Of a stretch of DNA of 64,000 bases, positions 58,101 to 64,000 are shown piece by piece. Both the position numbers and the translations under genes were made by a program. Origin of the DNA: Amaranthus tricolor (Eukaryota; Streptophyta; Magnoliopsida; Caryophyllales; Amaranthaceae); contig NC_080048.1 of the NCBI RefSeq assembly GCF_026212465.1, positions 26,373,993-26,437,992 on the forward strand. Reading direction: 5' to 3'. Under the pieces are notes generated by a model. That model was given only the letters and a program-made list of their open reading frames with translations. It was not told the DNA's origin and made no database searches. The stretch's first letter is position 1. Each line of letters opens with the position of its first letter.

Positions 58101-60046
58101 CTATGAAGGGCTGTGCCCTTTAAACTCTTGCCATTCGGCAAACAAATCTCTAAGTTCATCCAAATACAAATCAGCAGCCTGTCTCTCCCGGGGCGTCATA
58201 TTAACAACAGCTGGCATCCTGAGCAATGGCGCGAGTCGGGTTGGAAATTCAGCTGCAAATTGTACAAACAAAACAATTATATTACGAAAAAGTTAGACAA
58301 CAATTTCGGTAATGACACATAAACATGAAATACATAAATAGAAACACTAATACATAAATAGAAACACTAACGTATTCAACTTTGTTATCCGATGCACCAA
58401 ACGCAGCAGTAGGTCCTTCACCGGGGATGAGAAATGTGTAGGAAGACACTTTAAACCAGTCGATATACTCAGGGATAGCCTCTGATGGAACAGATGCTCG
58501 ACGCAGTACCTGATAAGCATCGCGGGCACAATAGGGGAACCTACTCCACATCTCCGTGTACATAGATGGAGAAGCGAATGTCACTGAATAGGAACCCTGT
58601 GCTGGTCGCAGAGCTTGGGTAGGTCTCAATAGAGGGGGGGGGGAATAGCCTATACAAAACCAAGCTGTCTGACTGTCCTCTCAAGCAAATAAACCTCCAC
58701 GATATCAAAATAGGTGATACCCCCGATATAGGCGGTGCGTGGGTGCTCATTCAATAAAGTCCTAGGAGAAGTCATGTACGGAGTCCATTCCACTTGCTTA
58801 CAAAGAAAATTAACATTAAAAACATAATATAAAATTAAAATAATTAGTATAACGATGTTTGAGGTCATGTACAAAACCTGTGTCTCTGTCATGGAGTCCA
58901 GTATACTCCTACAGTCTCTTAGTTTGCTCAGCTCACGAATTGGCTTCTGCGAGGACCACATCTCCGCCCTAGTCTTTTTATGCATATCAGCTTGACAAGG
59001 ATGGGGGCGGAAGGATGGGAAGTACTCGTAAATCCATGTCTGCAACAGTGTCAGACAACCAGCAATAGTCTTGAACCTAGTCCTTGTCGCCATACCCAGT
59101 TGGCGATACATGTTAGCCAGCTTCACTGCACCCCAAGCAATCTCATCCTGATCAGCAGTCACAGCAAGTATAGGGTGAGGCCGCATCCCGAATCTAGTCT
59201 TATACACCAGCAGCGTGGAACCCACTATAGCCATGTAATACACAGTAGTCTGAGTCTCCAGAGACTGAGAATAATGGCATAGCTACAACATTTCACCAAC
59301 GTTAATGCTCTTGCTGGTGAAGTACCCCTTCTTACGCAGCTCTGAAATTGGCTCCCCAAACAGACCGATCAGGCCAAGCTTCCAGTCACTATCAGCAGGT
59401 TCAGCGGGAAGTGAACCGTCAATGCCAACTCCTAAAATGCGTTGCACGTCGTGCAGCATGATGGTCATCTCCCCCCATGGAATGTGGATGGTGTTGGTAT
59501 CAGGCTGCCACCTCTCCACAAAGGCCGTAATAAGAGTACTATCAATGTGATGGTGCATTATGTACGGTAGACGACCTAGAGGAGTGGCAGGTAACACCCC
59601 GTACAGCTCATCAGACATGTCCTGCAGTCTGATGATCGCCTCCAACGTCCTCTTCCTAGGGCGACAATCCAAAATCGGAGGCGTGCGCTTCGATCCCTCA
59701 AATATAACCTTCGCTACGTGCCCACCGTAGTTGGGTATTAAACTGGTGTCAACAGGGCCCCCGGGCTGGCGTGATGTGATCAACCAGTCCATGTCCGCGG
59801 ACTGTGAGCGCCTCCTCCCTCGTGGAGCCGCATCCTCAACCTGGCTGACTCCTGCGTGATCAGAAGTGCCAGCCGTGCCATGCCCTCTAATCTTAAATGA
59901 CCGGCATGCCCTCTGACGAGCGTCCAATCAACATGTTGACCGACAGACTCTTCCCGACTGACAGACTCGTCGTAATCAGTATCATCATCACCTGAGCCAA
60001 CCGTATTACTACGCAGGCTAGTCTGGCGCTCAAAGCGACTACGCAC
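58101..60046 (-). pseudogene. Plant mobile domain (PMD / MAIN-LIKE) gene in the MULE, antisense
   Basis: Minus-strand order: RSRFERQTSLRSNTVGSGDD (from 60046), a frameshift near 59930, then TPLGRLPYIMHHHIDSTLIT, VERWQPDTNTIHIPWGEMTI, LHDVQRILGVGIDGSLP, a TAG for CAG at 59283-59285, YYMAIVGSTLLVYKTRFGMR, TIAGCLTLLQTWIYEYFPSF and CRSILDSMTETQ. An intron (58877-58797) follows, then VEWTPYMTSPRTLLNEHPRT, a G-run frameshift near 58640, GSYSVTFASPSMYTEMWSRF, and a last exon 58252-58101 (AEFPTRLAPLLRM, MTPRERQAADLYLDELRDLF). PMD proteins occur in host MAIN genes (genome stability and silencing) and in transposons. The gene is close to intact, with few lesions. It converges with the transposase-OTU gene, 197 bp apart. 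Confidence 0.85.
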
Positions 60047-60120
60047 ATGGTCTAGGGTACTATTGCCGCTCTAATGGGGATCCCCTCTCAGTAAACTTGG
60101 CTGAGAACTATTGCCGCTCA

Positions 60121-60660
60121 ATAACCCTCTAAAAAAGACTTTTCATTTTCCCTAATTTCCAGCCATTTACTACAATTTTCATATTTTAAATAAAATATTA
60201 ATAAAAAATTAAAAGCATAAAAAAATACATTAAGTTATATTTCATTTTAATTATACTTACAATATTAATTTAATAAGCATATAAGTAAATTTAATAAACA
60301 CTTACAATCATATAAATTATTAACAACTAAAATAATTCACACATATAAACAAATAAACAGTTATTATATTAATAAATAATTAAACAACTAAAATTTAATT
60401 AACAACTAAAATAACATTTTATTAACAATTATTATATTAAAAATTAATTAACAACTAAATTTTAATTAATATATTATTATTATATCAAAAAATAATTAAA
60501 CATTTAAATAAATTATTTAAATTCAAAACTAATTATTATAATAATATTATCGTAATATAATAATATATTAAAATAAAATATTTTATTACAACATTTATTA
60601 AATAATAATAACTTAAAAAATAAATTAAATAAACAAAAGGAATTTCAAAATTCCAAAAAA
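60121..60660. other. AT-rich right arm of the MULE
   Basis: Very AT-rich, with many TTAATTAACAACTAAAAT-like phrases. No coding features. It mirrors the AT-rich intron region near 51110-51410 on the left side. Confidence 0.5.
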
Positions 60661-60674
60661 AAAATAAAAATTAC

Positions 60675-60863
60675 GAGTCGCACAAAATGTGTGACTGAAC
60701 CCAGGTGGAGTCGCACAAAAAGTGCGACTGAACCTAGGAGGAGTCGCACAAAAAGTGCGACTGTTCCTAGGTTCAGTCGCACTTTTTGTGCGACTCCACC
60801 TAGGTTAACTCGCACTTTTTATGCGACTTGTGCTAGGTTCAGTCGCACTTTTTGTGCGACTCG
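60675..60863. repeat. Right subterminal palindromic array of the MULE (6 x 33 bp, 3 + 3 inverted)
   Basis: Three units with AGTCGCACAAAAAGTGCGAC plus a TGAACCTAGG linker are followed by three units in the opposite orientation (AGTCGCACTTTTTGTGCGAC). The array is thus an inverted repeat built from units that are themselves palindromic. Variation is slight (for example TGTGTGAC, TTATGCGAC). Confidence 0.95.
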
Positions 60864-61159
60864 CAATTTTTATTTTTTATTTTTTAATTTTGATTTACAT
60901 TAAAATGAAAATTACCTCGAGTTTTTGTTAACGACTCCTCTTAGGTTCAATTACACTTTAGTTCCGATTAATTTTATGTATGGATTTTGTGTTTTTTGAA
61001 GTGATAAAAGTGTTATTGAGTGAGTTTGAATTGAAGTGTTATATAGAAGTTTTAAAATTTTTAAGTCCAAGGGTATTTTCCTCATTTTATTAAATTAATT
61101 TAAAATAAGGGTGGCGATAAAATAAAAAGGGGGCAAAAAATAATAATTGGGCTAAATAT

Positions 61160-62880
61160 TAGCAAAGAAAGTCAAACATGACGTTTTGTTCCGCGAGAAA
61201 AAGGTCAACAGGGCGAAATCATTATTCAAGAAGTCAAGCAGGACTCATCTACCTCTGATGGGTTTACCATCTCTGCTTGATCAAAGTAACACCTTTGCCA
61301 GGACTTCCACCTTTGTATGTTTAACTACCCATGCTCTGAACAAACTCCCCTTTGGAGTATAGCCCCTGCTATGTTCATTCCACTCCGCCACAGGTCCACC
61401 ACCCCTGTCAGATCAACTCCCCTGCCGGGACCAGCACTCCTGCAGGAGCATCAAGTTATCTAAGCCTTCAAGTACTTTCAAGAATATGGTTTAGAAAATT
61501 AAAACCCCAGCTGATTGAGCTTCGCTTTCGGAAGTTCATGGTTGGACTTAAGAGGAACAATTGAAGGATAATGCAATGATCAAATGATGGTTATGATCTC
61601 AGCTAATCACTTCGATCACAGCATCTATTGGAAATAAAACTCGCAAGAATTAACTCGGCCATAGGACATTAGAAATATCGCGAGAGATGGAATGATATAT
61701 TGATAATGTGAGTTATCGGTAAAAAACTAGGATGGAAGCACAACATCCATTCCTGAATTCATCAAGTCGCCATAGCTATCAAGGTCACTTGGTCATCAGA
61801 TTCGTTTGGCCTTCAAAGCTACCACGGTAACAGGCCATCATAACCCCGAAACACCAAAACAAGACATTGTAGAAAAAGTCAAACAGGTCTTTTCAACCAA
61901 TGAAGAAGTTAAACAGGTCGTTCCAACGTGCAAAGATGTCAAACAGGTCATCCAGGCCTATAAGAGATCAAATTTTCTCTTCTTGGCCTGCGAGGGAGCC
62001 AAACAAGTCGTTTCCAACCTGTTATGAAGGCAACGTGTCTTTAGACCCTTAACAGATCTCTAAACCTATTAAAAGATCAGCAGGTCCTGCAAACAATACT
62101 AAAGGCGTCAAATTATCCTGCTCCAAATTTGTAACACAAATCAGGTTCCAAGAGCAGAACCATGAAAAGCAAGGTAGATCAAGCCACCACACAGGGTGCA
62201 CATACAGTGACGACCTGATTCCAAGAGCCTTAGATGCTTGAAAGCCCAAATATACTCATTACTTCAACAAAAGAGTTTCACATCCTGGGGGAAATCTCTA
62301 AGTAAAACGAGACCCAAAACACAACCATAACTCAACCTAACATCAAGTAATCAGGACCAAATGTCCTATGGTTCAAGCAATCAGGAACAATTGCCATGTG
62401 AAGCAATAAACCAGAACCTAAGTGTCTTAATGTCCAACAAGACACCAACCCGTTCGATAAGTAAATCAAGAGAAACGGCCCAGGTTGTAGGAAATCATTA
62501 ACCAAACCTGGGAGATGGTTCATTTATATTGATTACCCGGCACTCACGGCGTGGGTAAAGGAAACTTCTGATTCAACCTGAATGCAAAGATTCAGGTCTG
62601 AATTAAATGAACATGGGCCCTGATAGAAGAGGAGGGGTCTCCAACTCATAAAATCCAACATTGAAGCCACGGGGCATAGAAAATTCGGAAAGCCAAATGA
62701 ATGAAGTCCCACTACCCGTAAGAAAATTTAGAAGATTAACCACAACCCTGGATGCTCACAACCCATATGCTGGATAAAGTTGACCCAATTGTGGTATTGA
62801 TCCATAATCGAGTGTTTATGAGCCCGTTGCATTAATTCTTGAGAGACTCGGGTTTAATTCTTTTTTTCGCAAACCAAAAT
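61160..62880. other. Unclassified sequence, possibly transposon internal DNA
   Basis: GC content is higher than in neighbouring AT-rich parts. It contains direct short repeats such as AAACAGGTC with ATC or GTT variants (about 61880-61955) and short open stretches, none with a recognisable domain. A retrotransposon untranslated region is one possibility. Confidence 0.3.
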
Positions 62881-63520
62881 TTGTCACATACTTAGTATGG
62901 AATAACAAATAATTGCATGGTACAAAAGAGCAAGGGTGACATCAACATGCAATGCTGGTCCAGAATATTAATTTTTATTTTTACTTATGAACTTTTGGGG
63001 CTGATTTTCTTTATTATAAAGGGGATGAATTTAGTTTCTAGAAATCAGTAAGTTCATTGTATTTGCTAGAAGAATTTTTGGTACATGAACTCTAATTAAT
63101 TCATGAATTTGTTGACCAACAAAGGGTGATGTATTGACCGAAATAGGGGATGTATTAAAAAGCTTCTAAAATCTTGTATTCATCCTATAGAAAGCAATGT
63201 ATTGTAATCAAAAAAATTCAGATTCTGTTTCATAATAGAAACCTTGTGTTTTATGCATTTCTTTTCTTCTTGTGTTTGTCCAAAGAAATAGTAATTTCAA
63301 TTATCACTTTAAGTTTGTCTTGAGTGTTAATTCTTAGGGGAGATTGAGTGTGTCATATCTCTAGCCTAAAATCCCAAATCATTGAGTTTGTTCTTGTGAT
63401 TTGGCTCTTATCAATATTCTTCTACTATTCTTTTTTATCTACTTATTCTTTTATTTTTTTTTACAATAAAATCAGAAACTTTTAAATCTAAGCGTGTTCT
63501 TCCTAATTACAGTTACATCA
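62881..63520 (+). repeat. Probable 5' LTR (3' portion) of Ty3/gypsy element D
   Basis: A PBS and gag follow directly, so the sequence before 63521 should be an LTR ending TTACATCA. Only the right end is firm. The left end is my estimate and cannot be confirmed because the second LTR lies outside the window. Confidence 0.45.
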
Positions 63521-63521
63521 T

Positions 63522-63535
63522 TTGGTATCAGAAGC
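63522..63535 (+). other. Primer-binding site of element D
   Basis: TTGGTATCAGAAGC resembles the tRNA-Met PBS TGGTATCAGAGC, with one extra base, and lies just before the gag frame. Confidence 0.75.
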
Positions 63536-63537
63536 TT

Positions 63538-64000
63538 TTGGTGGATCGAAAGGGTGTTTTAAAAAAAAAGGGCGCAAATGGAGATCTTTCTGATATGTTA
63601 CGTATCATAACAGAAAAATTGGAGAGATTGGAGAGAAAAAGTGAAGAAATAGATGCGGAAAAAGAACGAAAAAATACTCAAATGACTGCTGTGGGTGAGT
63701 TGTTGAAAATATCAAATAAATCAATAAGATCGAGGAAGGAGATGGTAGTGGTGTAGGAAATTCTCGTGCATTTGATGAAGATAGAGGATTGAAAATCGAT
63801 CTCCCGGAGTTTGATGGAGGTCAGGATAGCGAATCATTCCTTGATTGGCTAAGACAAATTGAAACTGGGTTTGAATAGAAGGGGTATGATGATAGGAAAA
63901 AAATTTAAGCTTGCTGTGCTTAAATTTACAAAACTTGCTGCCTTATGGTATAACAATTTTAAGGCAAATAGGAGAAGAGCTGGAAAAGAAAAATTCAATT
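63538..64000 (+). pseudogene. Gag of Ty3/gypsy element D, 5' part, runs off the window
   Basis: The first frame encodes a coiled coil (LSDMLRIITEKLERLERKSE, then EIDAEKERKN). After a frameshift near 63740 it reads LKIDLPEFDGGQDSESFLDW, LRQIETGFE, then KLAVLKFTKLAALWYNNFKA. This is the retrotransposon gag domain, similar in layout to gag of element A (FGGTSNNPEEYLAW, LTKLAAIWLEG). Frameshifts and stops show decay. The remainder is beyond 64000. Confidence 0.8.

Noticed and set aside
60675..60863. CRISPR-like array (33-bp repeats)
   Set aside because: There are no unique spacers, units are inverted halfway, and the setting is a plant transposon. The repeats are subterminal palindromes.
60691..60903. 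Repeated Ser-Arg-Thr protein
   Set aside because: It is the translation of the 33-bp palindromic array and is open only because the unit is a multiple of three.

Overview
This is plant nuclear DNA, most likely from a eudicot. About 15 kb of decayed plastid DNA is joined to a nest of transposable elements, and there are only scraps of ordinary host genes. I see no intact host gene and no bacterial or viral genome. Species cannot be assigned from sequence alone.

Region 1 (1-15232) is a plastid-to-nucleus insertion (NUPT). Its order is trnN-GUU, ycf1, rps15, ndhH, ndhA (with its group II intron), ndhI, ndhG, truncated ndhE. This is the usual angiosperm order across the inverted-repeat/small-single-copy border. 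Every protein gene is broken by stops or frameshifts; several stops are CGA-to-TGA or CAG-to-TAG, as expected from deamination of methylated nuclear cytosines. A 3.8-kb CACTA element (5841-9624, TSD AGA) landed between ycf1 and rps15 after transfer.

Region 2 (15233-23641) is mostly non-coding. It holds unclassified repeat-like DNA, a fold-back element with ~290-bp inverted arms and a TTC microsatellite (19671-20903), and a decayed fragment of a GNOM-LIKE2-type ARF-GEF gene (22387-22860). Beside it are minus-strand exons that appear to continue at 34205-34331.

Region 3 (23642-33964) is a nearly complete Ty3/gypsy element, probably a CRM-type chromovirus, with ~970-bp LTRs, TSD TAAGC, PBS and PPT. 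Its polyprotein frame runs through the PPT into the 3' LTR. A second CACTA element (28363-31715, TSD AAA) sits in its pol gene. This element lacks transposase but carries six exons, with introns, of a UBP16/17-like ubiquitin protease, so it is a Pack-CACTA.

Region 4 (36208-46610) is a minus-strand Ty1/copia element. A Tekay/Del-like Ty3/gypsy element (40665-45996, TSD CATAG) inserted into its gag and later lost everything between the 5' LTR and mid-RT.

Region 5 (46616-50770) holds an LTR-like patch and a dead Tc1/mariner transposase gene. Region 6 (50779-61151) is a Mutator-like element (MULE) with candidate TIRs and an 8-bp TSD (CTAAATAT). It carries a MULE transposase followed by an OTU-like protease module on the plus strand, and a convergent plant-mobile-domain (PMD/MAIN-LIKE) gene on the minus strand. 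Arrays of 33-bp palindromic repeats lie near both ends. A solo LTR of the Tekay family, itself holding another solo LTR, split the transposase. Region 7 (61152-64000) is unclassified sequence followed by the 5' end of another Ty3/gypsy element running off the window.

The main themes are nested insertion, which gives a relative chronology, and capture of host-type genes (UBP, OTU, PMD) by DNA transposons.
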